A stretch of DNA of 64,000 nt from Streptomyces flaveus (lineage in GTDB: Bacteria > Actinomycetota > Actinomycetes > Streptomycetales > Streptomycetaceae), in assembly GCF_014647675.1 (NCBI RefSeq), contig NZ_BMPQ01000003.1, positions 508,373 through 572,372 on the forward strand, written 5' to 3'. Shown in pieces: positions 31,475 to 42,488 of the stretch. The translations under genes and the position numbers were made by a program. Positions within the stretch are counted from its first letter, which is position 1, and the number at the start of each line of letters is the position of its first letter. The notes below the pieces were generated by a model. It was not told where the DNA came from. It saw nothing but the letters and a program-made list of their open reading frames with translations, and made no database searches.

Positions 31475-32602
31475 TCACAGCCAGCCGTTGCGCTTGAAGC
31501 CCCGGTACAGGACGAAGCAGGCAGTGGCGATCACACCGAGCGTCATGGGGTAACCCAACTTCCAGTGCAGCTCCGGCATGTGCTCGAAGTTCATGCCGTA
31601 GACACCGCAGACCATCGTCGGCACGGCGATCAGCGCCGCCCATGCCGTGATCTTCCGCATGTCCTCGTTCTGCGCGACGCTGACCTGCGCGAGATGCGCC
31701 TGCAGAATCGAGTTGAGCAGCTCGTCGAACGCGGCTATCTGCTCGGTCGCCCGCAGCAGATGGTCGGAGACGTCCCGGAAGTACGCCTGTATCTCCGGAT
31801 CGACCACCCGTATCGGCCGGGTGGCGAGATCCATGAGCGGGCGGTTCAGGGGCGCCACCGCCCGCTTCAGCTCGAGGAGTTCACGCTTGAGCTGGTAGAT
31901 GCGCCCGGGGTCGGCCCGCGCGCCGTTCGCCGAGAAGACATCCGTCTCGACCTGGTCGATGTCCGCCTGCACCGAGTCGGTGACGTTCAGATAGTCGTCG
32001 ACCACATGGTCCGCGATCGCGTGCAGCACCGCGGCCGGTCCCTTGGCGAGCTGCTGGGGATCGGCCTCCAGTTCCTCGCGCAGCGGGCCGAGCGAACCGT
32101 GTCGGCCGTGCCGCACGGTGATCACGAAGTGGTGACCGACGAACACCATGATCTCGCCTGTGTTCACCACCTCGCTGGTCGCGGTCAGTTCGGTGTGTTC
32201 GACGTAGCAGACCGTCTTGAACACCGCGAACAGCGTCTCGCCGTACCGCTCCAGCTTCGGGCGCTGATGGGCGTCCACCGCGTCCTCGACCGCCAGCGGG
32301 TGCAGGTCGAAGAGTTCGGCGATGCCCGCGAACTCCGCCTCCGTCGGCTCGTGCAGCCCGAGCCAGACGAAGCCGTCGCCGGCCTTGCTGATCTGCTCCA
32401 CCGTCTCGACGAGATCGCGACCGCCGGGCACTCTCGTCCCGTCCTCGTACGCCACGCAGTTCACCACCGCGGAGCCCAGCGGGGACCGGGCCGGGTGACT
32501 CAGGTCCACACGGGGACGCCGCCGTGCCAACCGCGCCACCCTGCGAAGGCCGCCGCCCCTGCCCAGGCCCGTGACCTTCCGCAGATTCCCTGCCATCGAC
32601 AT
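31475..32602 (-). CDS. corA: Magnesium/cobalt transport protein CorA
   Basis: This is a 375-residue ion channel. A large cytosolic funnel domain (about 1-310) is followed by two membrane helices at the C-terminus with the selectivity signature YGMNF. FDLHPLAVEDAV and VFKTVCYV are family motifs. The pentamer takes up Mg2+ or Co2+ through the inner membrane. The frame is open far upstream, but the ATG at 32602 has GAGGAG upstream and the family start fits. A basic 35-residue head precedes the conserved part. Confidence 0.85.
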   Translation of the reverse strand: MSMAGNLRKVTGLGRGGGLRRVARLARRRPRVDLSHPARSPLGSAVVNCVAYEDGTRVPGGRDLVETVEQISKAGDGFVWLGLHEPTEAEFAGIAELFDLHPLAVEDAVDAHQRPKLERYGETLFAVFKTVCYVEHTELTATSEVVNTGEIMVFVGHHFVITVRHGRHGSLGPLREELEADPQQLAKGPAAVLHAIADHVVDDYLNVTDSVQADIDQVETDVFSANGARADPGRIYQLKRELLELKRAVAPLNRPLMDLATRPIRVVDPEIQAYFRDVSDHLLRATEQIAAFDELLNSILQAHLAQVSVAQNEDMRKITAWAALIAVPTMVCGVYGMNFEHMPELHWKLGYPMTLGVIATACFVLYRGFKRNGWL

Positions 32603-32787
32603 CTGGAATCTCCTCGCGTGGATCTCCTTGCGCCGCACTCTGCGCCTTGCCGCGGCCAGTCTGCCAGGCTGCTTCGACGGCGGGGGAAGCCTGTGGGAAC
32701 GGAACATTCCGCTCCGGGAGTTCCGGCATGTCGCCGAAGGAAGCATCACCCATCGCGGATACGTCGGACAATTGGGATGATTGCCGC

Positions 32788-33582
32788 ATGACGCGAACCG
32801 ACGGGTATCTCCTCGACAACCGGCAGACCGAGGCGGGGCAGCGCTTCGACGCCCTCGCCGCACTCTTCGACTCCACGACGTTCCGCCACATCGAGCAGTT
32901 CGGCATCGGATCCGGCTGGCGCTGCTGGGAGGTCGGCGCGGGCGGCATATCCGTGGTGTCCTGGCTGGCCAAGAAGGTCGGCCCCACCGGACGGGTCGTC
33001 GCGACCGACATCGACACCTCGTGGGCGGCCTCGGCCACCCGGCCGCCGATCGAGGTGCACGTGCACGACGTGGGCGCGGACGAGCCGCCGGGCGACGGCT
33101 TCGATCTCGTGCACGCCCGGCTCGTACTGTCCCATGTACCGGACAGGGAACGGGCGTTGCGGTCAATGATCAAGGCCCTGCGGCCGGGCGGACGGCTCCT
33201 GGTCGAGGACGCCGATCCCGCACTGCAACCCCTGCTCTGGCCCGACGAGCGCGGCACCCAGCAGCAGCTGGCCAACCGGCTGCGCCACGCCTTCCGCCAG
33301 CTGCTCGCCGAGCGCGGCGCCGACCTCGCGTACGGTCGTCGGCTCCCGCGACTGCTCCGCGAGGCCGGACTGCGACAGGTGGAGGCCGACGCGTACTTCC
33401 CCATCACCTCGCCCGCCTGCGCCGCCCTGGAATCGGCGACGATCCGCCAGGTCCGCGCCCAGCTCGTCGCGGCGGGCCAAGTCACGGACCAGGACATCGA
33501 CCGCCACCTGGCGAACGTGACGGCGAGCGCCATGGACCTGGCCACGGCACCGCTGATCTCGGCGTGGGGGCGCAAGGCGTAA
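32788..33582 (+). CDS. Class I SAM-dependent methyltransferase
   Basis: This encodes 264 residues. Motif I is WEVGAGGISVVSWLA, motif II is VVATDIDTSW, and the motif IV region is FDLVHARLVLSHVPDRERAL. Motif V/VI is LRPGGRLLVEDAD. The substrate is not predictable. It is divergent from corA with 185 nt between them. The stretch GGATGATTGCCGC before the ATG has no ribosome binding site, so a leaderless start is possible. Confidence 0.8.
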   Translation: MTRTDGYLLDNRQTEAGQRFDALAALFDSTTFRHIEQFGIGSGWRCWEVGAGGISVVSWLAKKVGPTGRVVATDIDTSWAASATRPPIEVHVHDVGADEPPGDGFDLVHARLVLSHVPDRERALRSMIKALRPGGRLLVEDADPALQPLLWPDERGTQQQLANRLRHAFRQLLAERGADLAYGRRLPRLLREAGLRQVEADAYFPITSPACAALESATIRQVRAQLVAAGQVTDQDIDRHLANVTASAMDLATAPLISAWGRKA

Positions 33583-33622
33583 CCCCGGGGCGGGAGTTGG
33601 CGGGAGCGGCCGCCATATGTCC

Positions 33623-34618
33623 CTATGAGGTCTCCCGATGAGGCCTCCCGCCCACCCGCTCCACCGCAAGCGCCCCCGCCCGGCACCCCTCCGCCGCCGC
33701 TTCCCCGGGCCGGCTGCCCGAGAGCAGGGCGGCCAGGAAAGCGCCGGTGAAAGCGTCCCCTGCTCCCGTTGTGTCCACGGGAGCCGCGGGCGTCGCCGGG
33801 ACGAGATCCCGTACGGTGCCCGACTCGGCCACCAGAGCCCCGGCGCCGCCCTGCTTGACCACCACCAGCGGGGCGTGGCGGCTCAACTTGGCCGCCGCGT
33901 CCGCCGGATCGGGCAGCCCGGTGAGCAGGCAGGCCTCGTCCCGGCTCGGCAGCAGTACGTCGATCCCCTCGGCGAGCGCGAGGAAACGATCCACGCCCAG
34001 CTCCGTGAGGAACCCCGCCGAGGCGGGATCCACACTCACCGGCACGCCACGCGCGCGTGCCGACTCCAATGCCACCGCCACCAGCGCCCGGCACGACTCG
34101 GAGAAGAACAGGTAGCCCGACAGGTGCAGCCACGCGACACCGTCGAGCAGCGACGGCGACCAGTCGCCGGGGTCGAGACGCAGGGCGGCGCCGCTGTCCG
34201 TGAGGAACGTACGCTCCGCCGAGGCGCCTGTGTCCACCAGGCAGATCACCGTGCCTGTCGGCGCCGCGGGATCTACGACCAGGTGAGGACGCACCCCTGA
34301 AGCGGTCAGCTCCCGTTCGTGCCACGCGGCGGCGTCGGCGCCCACCCGGCCGAGGAGCCGCACCTGAGCACAGCCCCAATGGGCCGCCCAGCATGCGACA
34401 TTGGCGCCCGCGCCGCCCGGCACGGTCCGGACGGCGGCGGCCGTATCGGTGCCGGAGGCGAGCGGTCCGCGGTACTGGGCGACGACGTCCGTGACGACGT
34501 CGCCGACGACAAGAAGGGCTCCGTCGCGATGGTCACGACGATACGGGCTCGTCGCGTCCCAGCCCGGCTCCCTCATACTCCCGTCGGCCCCGATCACGGG
34601 TTCGCCCGCCCCGGTCAC
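33623..34618 (-). CDS. psuK: PfkB-family kinase, probable pseudouridine kinase
   Basis: This encodes 331 residues. The ribokinase fold is visible: VPGGAGANVACWAAHWG near the N-terminus and the anion hole/catalytic DTTGAGDAFTGAFLAAL near residue 285. It overlaps psuG by 4 nt as GTGA, so the two genes are translationally coupled. Together they degrade pseudouridine: the kinase makes pseudouridine 5'-phosphate and PsuG splits it to uracil and ribose 5-phosphate. The pairing is the main support for the substrate; alone, PfkB enzymes are hard to assign. Confidence 0.75.
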   Translation of the reverse strand: MTGAGEPVIGADGSMREPGWDATSPYRRDHRDGALLVVGDVVTDVVAQYRGPLASGTDTAAAVRTVPGGAGANVACWAAHWGCAQVRLLGRVGADAAAWHERELTASGVRPHLVVDPAAPTGTVICLVDTGASAERTFLTDSGAALRLDPGDWSPSLLDGVAWLHLSGYLFFSESCRALVAVALESARARGVPVSVDPASAGFLTELGVDRFLALAEGIDVLLPSRDEACLLTGLPDPADAAAKLSRHAPLVVVKQGGAGALVAESGTVRDLVPATPAAPVDTTGAGDAFTGAFLAALLSGSRPGEAAAEGCRAGALAVERVGGRPHRETS

Positions 34619-35520
34619 GCCCCTGCCCAGGCCGCCGCGATCCGCCCCGCGAGCCGTACGTTGCCGCGTACGGCCGCCAGATTGGCGCTCAGCGACGCCC
34701 CGTCCGTGTGCCGGACCAGATAGTCGAGCAGGAACGGCGTGACCGCCTGGCCTGTCACGCCCTCCGCCTCACACGCCTGCAGAGCGTCGGCCAGCACGCG
34801 CGCGTGGAGCTCGGGATCGAGCTGCTCCGCCTCGCGCACGGGATTCGCGACGATCAGGGCCGACTCGGGCCCGTCGAGCGTGTCCTGTGCGCGCATGACG
34901 GCCGCGACCTCGGCAGGTGACTGAAGCGTCCAGTCCACCGGATGCCCCGAGTCGGACAGATAGAAGCCGGGAAAGCGCACCGTCGCGTACCCGGCGACCG
35001 CGACGCCCAGTGTCTCCAGGCGCTGCAGGGTCGCCGGCACGTCCAGGATGGACTTCACGCCCGCGCACACCACCGTGATCCGGGTACGTGCCAGAAGCCC
35101 CAGGTCGGCGGACTCGTCCTGGGTGACCGTCCACTCCCGGTGCACGCCACCGAGCCCACCCGTCGCGAACACCCGGACGCCTGCCCGCGCGGCCAGCAAT
35201 GCCGTCGCGGACACCGTGGTCGCCCCGCTCGCTCCCGTGGCGACGGCGAGCGGCAGATCGCGATGGCCGAGCTTGCGGATGCCGTTCTCGTTCGCGACCC
35301 GCTCCAACTGCTCCTTGTCGAGGCCCACATGGGGCTGTCCGTCCAGGACGGCGATCGTCGCGGGAACGGCCCCCTCCTGGCGTACGGCCTCCTCCAGCTC
35401 CAGCGCCACCTGGAGATTGCGTGGGCGCGGCAGCCCATGGGCGATGATCGTGGACTCCAGGGCCACCACCGGCCGGTGCGCGGCGAGCGCCTCCCGTACC
35501 TCTTCGGACACCACCAGCAC
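34615..35520 (-). CDS. psuG: Pseudouridine-5'-phosphate glycosidase
   Basis: This is a 301-residue enzyme that reversibly cleaves the C-C glycosidic bond of pseudouridine 5'-phosphate. Family signatures are VVALESTIIAHGLPRPRN, GGLGGVHR, VVCAGVKSILDVPATLQRLETLGV, VANPVREAEQLD and TPFLLDYLVRHTDGASLSANLA. I chose the GTG at 35520, which follows ACAGGAGG and starts VLVVSEEV. The upstream ATG at 35571 would add 17 residues of poor quality. It leads the psuGK pair. Confidence 0.85.
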   Translation of the reverse strand: MLVVSEEVREALAAHRPVVALESTIIAHGLPRPRNLQVALELEEAVRQEGAVPATIAVLDGQPHVGLDKEQLERVANENGIRKLGHRDLPLAVATGASGATTVSATALLAARAGVRVFATGGLGGVHREWTVTQDESADLGLLARTRITVVCAGVKSILDVPATLQRLETLGVAVAGYATVRFPGFYLSDSGHPVDWTLQSPAEVAAVMRAQDTLDGPESALIVANPVREAEQLDPELHARVLADALQACEAEGVTGQAVTPFLLDYLVRHTDGASLSANLAAVRGNVRLAGRIAAAWAGA

Positions 35521-35621
35521 GCGCGTGCCTCCTGTCTGTCGGCTCTCCCCATCATTCCTGGCGGGCGGCACGTGTGGCCAAACCCTTGCGGCGGCCCGGA
35601 AGGGGGCAGCAGCCTGGGGGC

Positions 35622-36050
35622 ATGACGGACAACTCGATACGTCTCGACCACGTCGTCCTCTGGGTGCGCGACCCCGTCGCCTCGGCCGACTTCTACGAGA
35701 AGACGCTCGGCATGGAGCCCCTCAGGGTCACCGAATACGCCGCGGGGACGGCATCGTTCCCTTCCGTACGCCTCAACGAGGAGACCATCTTCGACCTCGC
35801 GCCCCTGCCGTTGGCCGCGCGTATGGACGCTGTCCCCGGGGCGGCAGAAAGTGCCGGCCACCCGGTCAACCACGTATGTCTGTCCCTCCCTGGTGAGGAC
35901 TTCGACGCGCTCCGTACTCGTCTCGAGGAGCGGTCCGTGCCCGTCTCGGACTTCTCGTACGACGCGTTCGGCGCCCGCGGAATGGCCAAGCGCAGCTTCT
36001 ACTTCCGGGACCCGGACGGAAACATCTTCGAGGCACGGCACTACGAGTAG
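35622..36050 (+). CDS. VOC/glyoxalase superfamily protein
   Basis: This encodes 142 residues with two beta-alpha-beta-beta-beta modules. It starts IRLDHVVLWVRDPVASADFYEKTLGM and ends RSFYFRDPDGNIFEARHYE. A metal-site Glu is visible near the C-terminus and His in the first strand and in VNHVCLS. The reaction could be a dioxygenase, lyase or resistance function. The ATG at 35622 is used. A strong palindrome follows. Confidence 0.8.
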   Translation: MTDNSIRLDHVVLWVRDPVASADFYEKTLGMEPLRVTEYAAGTASFPSVRLNEETIFDLAPLPLAARMDAVPGAAESAGHPVNHVCLSLPGEDFDALRTRLEERSVPVSDFSYDAFGARGMAKRSFYFRDPDGNIFEARHYE

Positions 36051-36075
36051 CTCAGGTATCTCAGGTAGGGAAAAG

Positions 36076-36103
36076 GGGGTGTCCACGCGCGCGTGGACAC
36101 CCC
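36076..36103. terminator. 28-nt perfect palindrome, bidirectional terminator
   Basis: GGGGTGTCCACGCG and CGCGTGGACACCCC (14 bp each, no loop bases) directly precede the stop codon of the minus-strand MFS gene at 36104. It also lies downstream of the VOC gene. Confidence 0.8.
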
Positions 36104-37420
36104 TCAGCCGTCGGTGTCGCGAGGTGTTCGAGGTATTTCGGATATCGCCGTGTCCGCCTTGCGTCTGCCCCGGGTGAACAGTGCCAGCGCGCCGAGCGGC
36201 AGCAGCAGGCAGGCGGCGATGAGGTTGAGCCATCCGTAGCCCGCCTGCGCGACGATGAGGCCCGCTGCCGCGCCGCCGACGCCCGCCGAGGTGTTCATGG
36301 TCAGGTCTGACAGCCCCTGTGCGGCGGCGCGCGCGGGCTGGGGCACGGAGTCCGTGAGGAGGGCGGAGCCCGAGACGAGGCCGGCCGACCAGCCGAGGCC
36401 CAGCAGGAAGAGTCCGGCGGCGCTCTGCCAGTGGCTGCCGCCCGCCGTGCCCGCGAGCAGCGCCGCACAGGCCAGCAGCCCCACGGCGAGGCCTATCACC
36501 GAGAGGCGCCCGAGCCGGTCCGAGAGCCGCCCCATGATCGGCGAGAAGGCGTACATGCCCGCGATATGGCCGCTGATGACCAGCCCGATCAGATCGATGC
36601 TCGCGCCGTGGTGATCGAGATCGACCGGTGTCATCGACATGACCGAGACCATCGCGGTGTGCGAGACGGCCACCGTCACCAGGGCGAGACGGGCGCGCGC
36701 CGAGGCCCGCACCGCGGCCAGCCCGGCCCGTATGGAGCGCGCCTCAGCGGACTGCTCCTCGACCGGCGCGAGCGCGCGGGCGGTCAGCAACGGGTCGGGC
36801 CGCAGCAGCACGGCGACCAGAAGCGCCGAGAGGAGGAAGACCCCGGCCGCCCACAGGAAGGGGCCCGCCGCCTCCGGTATGCCGAGCCCGGAGACGCTGC
36901 GCCCCGCGGGCGCGGCGATGTTGGGACCGAGGACCGCACCGATCGTGGTCGCCCACACGACGTTCGAGATCGCCCGGGCCCGTCGCTGGGGCTCGGCGAG
37001 GTCGGCGGCCGCGAAGCGTGCCTGCAGATTCGCCGACGAGGCCGCGCCGAAAGCCGCCATGCCCAGCAACAGCAGCGGAAAGCTGCCGACGACCGCCGCG
37101 ACTACGACGAGGCCCGCGCCGAGGGCACCGATGAGATAGGCCAGGACGAGTCCCGGGCGGCGACCGCGCGCGGTCATCAGCGCGGCCAGCGGCACAGAGA
37201 GCACCGCCGTCCCCGTGACCGTCGCGGTGGGCGCGAGTCCCGCCAGCGACTCCGTACCGCTGATGTCCTCGGCCAGCACGACGGCGAGCGCGATACCGAT
37301 GGCGACGCCCAGTCCGCCCAGGATCTGACTGGCGATGAGCACAGCGGAGGTACGGCGCCGCAGAGCCGACAGCCCGTCCGCGTCGGCGGGCACGGCGGTC
37401 TGCCGCTCGACGGCGCTCAT
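36104..37420 (-). CDS. MFS transporter
   Basis: This is a 438-residue inner-membrane protein with about 12 hydrophobic segments. A short loop carries MTARGRRPG between segments 2 and 3 and GRLSDRLGRL between segments 8 and 9, the paired MFS signature loops. The first segment is SAVLIASQILGGLGVAIG. It is probably a drug or metabolite exporter with unknown substrate. It is monocistronic and transcribed toward the palindrome. Confidence 0.8.
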   Translation of the reverse strand: MSAVERQTAVPADADGLSALRRRTSAVLIASQILGGLGVAIGIALAVVLAEDISGTESLAGLAPTATVTGTAVLSVPLAALMTARGRRPGLVLAYLIGALGAGLVVVAAVVGSFPLLLLGMAAFGAASSANLQARFAAADLAEPQRRARAISNVVWATTIGAVLGPNIAAPAGRSVSGLGIPEAAGPFLWAAGVFLLSALLVAVLLRPDPLLTARALAPVEEQSAEARSIRAGLAAVRASARARLALVTVAVSHTAMVSVMSMTPVDLDHHGASIDLIGLVISGHIAGMYAFSPIMGRLSDRLGRLSVIGLAVGLLACAALLAGTAGGSHWQSAAGLFLLGLGWSAGLVSGSALLTDSVPQPARAAAQGLSDLTMNTSAGVGGAAAGLIVAQAGYGWLNLIAACLLLPLGALALFTRGRRKADTAISEIPRTPRDTDG

Positions 37421-37508
37421 GGCGAACCAGCCGCGTCGGATGTGTGCGCACGCATGAAGGATGTGGTCACCGGCGCAGTCTCCCCCCTCTCCCGAACTCG
37501 GGACACCC

Positions 37509-38063
37509 TCAGAACAACGGCTCCGGCAGCACCCCTTCCAGCGCCAGCAGCTTCCGCTTCGTCTCCAGGCCGCCCCCGAAGCCGCCGATCCCGCCGTCGC
37601 TCTCGACGACCCGGTGACACGGCACGATGACCGGGAGTGGATTAGCGCCCATGGCCATGCCCACGGCCTGAGCCGCGCCCGGCTGCCCCACCCGGCCTGC
37701 CAGGTCGCCGTACCCCACGACCTTCCCGTACGGAACGCCGGACGCCAGCTCGTGCAGCACCTGGCGGTTGAAGCCGGAGATCAGGGACCAGTCCAGCGGC
37801 AGCTCGAAGTCGTGCCGGTCGCCCGCGAAGTACGCCTGAATCTGGCGTATCGCCTCGGCCAGCAGTGGGGAGTCGGGTGCCTCGACGGGCTCGGCGCCGA
37901 GCCGGGACCGCAGCCGGTCGAGCGCTTTGTCGCGCACCGTGTCCGTGGCGTGGAAGACGACGTTGACCAGACCTTCGCCGGTCGCGGCCAGCAGCAGCGG
38001 ACCGATGTCGCTGCCGGCGACGGCCCACACCACCCGCTGCTCGTTCTGCCCATGGCTGTTCAT
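37509..38063 (-). CDS. ogt: Methylated-DNA--protein-cysteine S-methyltransferase
   Basis: This encodes 184 residues. The acceptor is the Cys in VIVPCHRVV, preceded by the recognition helix ASGVPYGKVVGYGDLA and GMAMGANPLP. It takes O6-alkyl groups from guanine and is consumed. The start ATG at 38063 lies 7 nt from the -10 TACGGT of a perfect PafBC-type promoter on the same strand (38071-38093). I therefore predict damage-inducible expression from a leaderless mRNA. Confidence 0.9.
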   Translation of the reverse strand: MNSHGQNEQRVVWAVAGSDIGPLLLAATGEGLVNVVFHATDTVRDKALDRLRSRLGAEPVEAPDSPLLAEAIRQIQAYFAGDRHDFELPLDWSLISGFNRQVLHELASGVPYGKVVGYGDLAGRVGQPGAAQAVGMAMGANPLPVIVPCHRVVESDGGIGGFGGGLETKRKLLALEGVLPEPLF

Positions 38064-38070
38064 GCGCCCC

Positions 38071-38093
38071 ACCGTACGGCGCACCACTGACAA
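38071..38093 (-). promoter_or_regulatory. PafBC-type damage promoter of ogt
   Basis: On the minus strand: TTGTCAGTG, 8 nt, TACGGT. This fits the TTGTCRGTG-N8-TANNNT consensus at every fixed position. The ogt ATG begins 7 nt after the -10. Confidence 0.8.
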
Positions 38094-38095
38094 CG

Positions 38096-38132
38096 CCGGT
38101 GGCGCGGACGCGTGAGGCGTCCGCGCCACCGG
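38096..38132 (-). terminator. Hairpin terminator of the GDPD gene
   Basis: A perfect 16-bp stem (38096-38111 with 38117-38132) and a 5-nt GTGAG loop lie 21 nt after the GDPD stop. It overlaps no other element but adjoins the ogt promoter. Confidence 0.8.
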
Positions 38133-38153
38133 TGAGCGCTCCGGTCGAGAACC

Positions 38154-39029
38154 TCAGAGCTCGTTCAGCGCCGCCCGGACCACGTCCGGCTTGTTCGTGA
38201 TGATGCCGTCCACACCGAAGTCCGCGACGCGTCGAGCACCGTCCGCGGTGTCGACGGTCCATGCGAAGATCTCCAGCTGCTTGCCGTGCGGTCCCTCGAG
38301 CGCGTGGATCGAGGCGACGTAGTCGGCCGAGATGGACGTGTGCGTCGAGTTGATCTGATCGGCGAACTTCGCGTACGCGGGCAGCTCCGCGACCGCCGGC
38401 GTACCCAGGAAGCCCGTCTTGATGGCGGGCCGCAGCCCGTGCACGGTCCGTACACTGTCCGCGCTGAAACTCTGGATGACCAGCTTGCTCCGTACGGCTT
38501 GCGGACCCAGCCAGCCCTCGTTGCTGAGGACCTTGAGGGTCTCCTTCTCGATGCCCGGGTAGAGCTCGGGCTTCTTGATCTCCAGCACGAGCTTCTGATG
38601 GTTGCGGGAGACCCGGTTCATGTACTGCTTCAGCGTCGGCACGCGCGCGCCCGCGTACTCGGGACTGAACCAGCTGCCCGCGTCCAGGCGTGCGATCTCC
38701 GCCGCGGTGAAGTCCTTGACCATCCACGGAGCCCGGTTGGGGAAGACCTCCTCGACATTGGTCGTACGCGCCAGGTTGTCGTCGTGGATCACCACGAGCT
38801 CGCCGTCCTTGGTGCGCTGGACGTCGTTCTCGACCCAGCGGAAACCCAGCTCCGCCGCCTTGTCTATGGCGGCCAGGGTGTTCTCGGGAGCGTAGGCGGA
38901 AGCACCGCGGTGGGCGACGACCAGCGGCTGGTCGTCGCCCACCGCGGCGTGAGCGGGGGAGAGGGGCAGAACAAGGGCGGCGGCTCCCAGGAGTGCTGTG
39001 GTCGTGCCGGCGGCAGCGCGCGCGTGCAT
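38154..39029 (-). CDS. Secreted glycerophosphodiester phosphodiesterase
   Basis: This encodes 291 residues. The signal peptide (about 1-28) ends at SPAHAA. The TIM-barrel catalytic stretch is VVAHRGASAYAPENTLAAI. WVENDVQRTKDGELVVIHDD holds the second His and metal ligands, and KLVLEIKKP is also typical. It hydrolyses glycerophosphodiesters to glycerol 3-phosphate and an alcohol outside the membrane. Length fits the secreted Streptomyces members. Confidence 0.85.
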   Translation of the reverse strand: MHARAAAGTTTALLGAAALVLPLSPAHAAVGDDQPLVVAHRGASAYAPENTLAAIDKAAELGFRWVENDVQRTKDGELVVIHDDNLARTTNVEEVFPNRAPWMVKDFTAAEIARLDAGSWFSPEYAGARVPTLKQYMNRVSRNHQKLVLEIKKPELYPGIEKETLKVLSNEGWLGPQAVRSKLVIQSFSADSVRTVHGLRPAIKTGFLGTPAVAELPAYAKFADQINSTHTSISADYVASIHALEGPHGKQLEIFAWTVDTADGARRVADFGVDGIITNKPDVVRAALNEL

Positions 39030-39306
39030 GCGTACTCCTTGCGTCTGTGGTCACGGGCCGCTCCATGGTGACAGCGGAGTGTCAACAGGAGGGAGGTACA
39101 GGATGGCCACAGGTTGAACGGAGTTGCCCGGCGGCAATCACTGGTGCCGCACAACTGAGGTAAGAGCGTGTTTCTTTGCCGGAAAATCGTTCGAGCGCTC
39201 TAGTGGGGGTCATACTCTCTGCGTCAACCCCGGCCGCCATGGCGGTCCTGGGACGGGGGCATTGCAGGAAATTCCGGGACGCAACAGGGCGGAAGGGCAA
39301 CCGCGC

Positions 39307-40167
39307 ATGCAGGGCACGGTCGACGGATTCAGCTACGGACTCGTCACACCGCTGGTGGGATACCTCATGGCCTGCCTCGGCGGCGCGCTGGGCCTGCGCT
39401 GCACCACCAGATCGATGCTGGTCGCCCACTCCTGGAGGCCCGGCTGGCTCGCGCTGGGCTCCGCGGCGATCGGCTCCGGAATCTGGACCATGCACTTCAT
39501 CGCGATGATGGGTTTCTCCGTCCAGGAGACCCCGATCCGCTACGACAAACCGATCACGTTCGCGAGCCTCGGCGTCGCCATCCTCATGGTCGGCATCGGG
39601 ATCTTCATCGTCGGCTACAAGGGGGCTTCCGGAACGGCCCTGTTCACCGGAGGCACCATCACCGGCCTGGGCATCGCCTCGATGCACTACCTGGGCATGG
39701 CCGGAATGCAGCTCAACGGAAAGCTCGAGTACAACACCTTCACCGTGGCCGCCTCAGTCGTCATAGCCGTCGCGGCCGCGACTGCGGCACTCTGGGCGGC
39801 GGGCCAGGTCCGCGGCTTCCTGTGGAGCGTGGGAGCGAGCCTCGTCATGGGCCTCGCCGTCAGCGGCATGCACTACACGGGCATGGCCGCGCTCAGCGTC
39901 CATCTGCACGGCACCACCGACGTCACCTCCGGTGACTCGCCCGCGAGCCTGCTGGCCCCCATGCTGATCGGCCCCCTCGCCTTCCTGTTCCTGGCCGGCG
40001 TCGTCATGATGTTCGACCCGCTGATGGTCATGGGCAAAGCCGACTGGAGCCCGGCCCAGCAGAAGCCCGGCATCCCGGCCCACATGATCCGTCACACCGG
40101 CCGCCGTCCCACGTCCCGCCCGCGCCGCCGCCCCGACCGCCCCGGCTCCCGGACCCCGCAGAGGTAG
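39307..40167 (+). CDS. MHYT-domain membrane sensor protein
   Basis: This encodes 286 residues. Seven hydrophobic segments contain three MHYT-type motifs: WTMHFIAMMGF, SMHYLGMAGMQ and GMHYTGMAALS. The conserved Met and His are thought to bind copper and to sense O2, CO or NO. The C-terminal 40 residues are basic and Pro/Arg rich with no enzyme domain, so the output is unclear. The ATG at 39307 follows GGAAGGG. Confidence 0.85.
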   Translation: MQGTVDGFSYGLVTPLVGYLMACLGGALGLRCTTRSMLVAHSWRPGWLALGSAAIGSGIWTMHFIAMMGFSVQETPIRYDKPITFASLGVAILMVGIGIFIVGYKGASGTALFTGGTITGLGIASMHYLGMAGMQLNGKLEYNTFTVAASVVIAVAAATAALWAAGQVRGFLWSVGASLVMGLAVSGMHYTGMAALSVHLHGTTDVTSGDSPASLLAPMLIGPLAFLFLAGVVMMFDPLMVMGKADWSPAQQKPGIPAHMIRHTGRRPTSRPRRRPDRPGSRTPQR

Positions 40168-40180
40168 TGATCCGGCCCCG

Positions 40181-40203
40181 TTGTCAGTGGGGAGTCGTAC
40201 GGT
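40181..40203 (+). promoter_or_regulatory. PafBC-type damage promoter of uvrB
   Basis: TTGTCAGTG, 8 nt, TACGGT. This is a perfect match at all fixed positions of the consensus. The uvrB ATG starts 6 nt after the -10, so the mRNA is probably leaderless. Confidence 0.85.
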
Positions 40204-40209
40204 TGATTC

Positions 40210-42348
<2,139 letters not shown>

Positions 42349-42408
42349 CCACCGCGAATGGCGCGCTGTGTTGCAAGACCGACACAAAGTGTGGGCCAGG
42401 CTTAGGCA

Positions 42409-42431
42409 CTGTCGGTGCCCCTGCGTAGGGT
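42409..42431 (+). promoter_or_regulatory. PafBC-type damage promoter of the TerD genes
   Basis: CTGTCGGTG, 8 nt, TAGGGT. It differs from the consensus only in the first base. The transcription start would be about 42438, leaving a 50-nt leader to the GTG at 42489. Confidence 0.7.
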
Positions 42432-42488
42432 TGCTGGTCAACCGCAGGATTCTGCGGCAACAGGGGACGTTCGAGAGGGGAACAGCGC

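Noticed and set aside
31881..34394. 837-codon antisense frame across corA and methyltransferase
   Set aside because: Shadow of GC-rich coding; real proteins on other frames.
40168..40209. LexA box at uvrB
   Set aside because: No GAAC-N4-GTTC-type palindrome; the sequence fits the PafBC motif instead.
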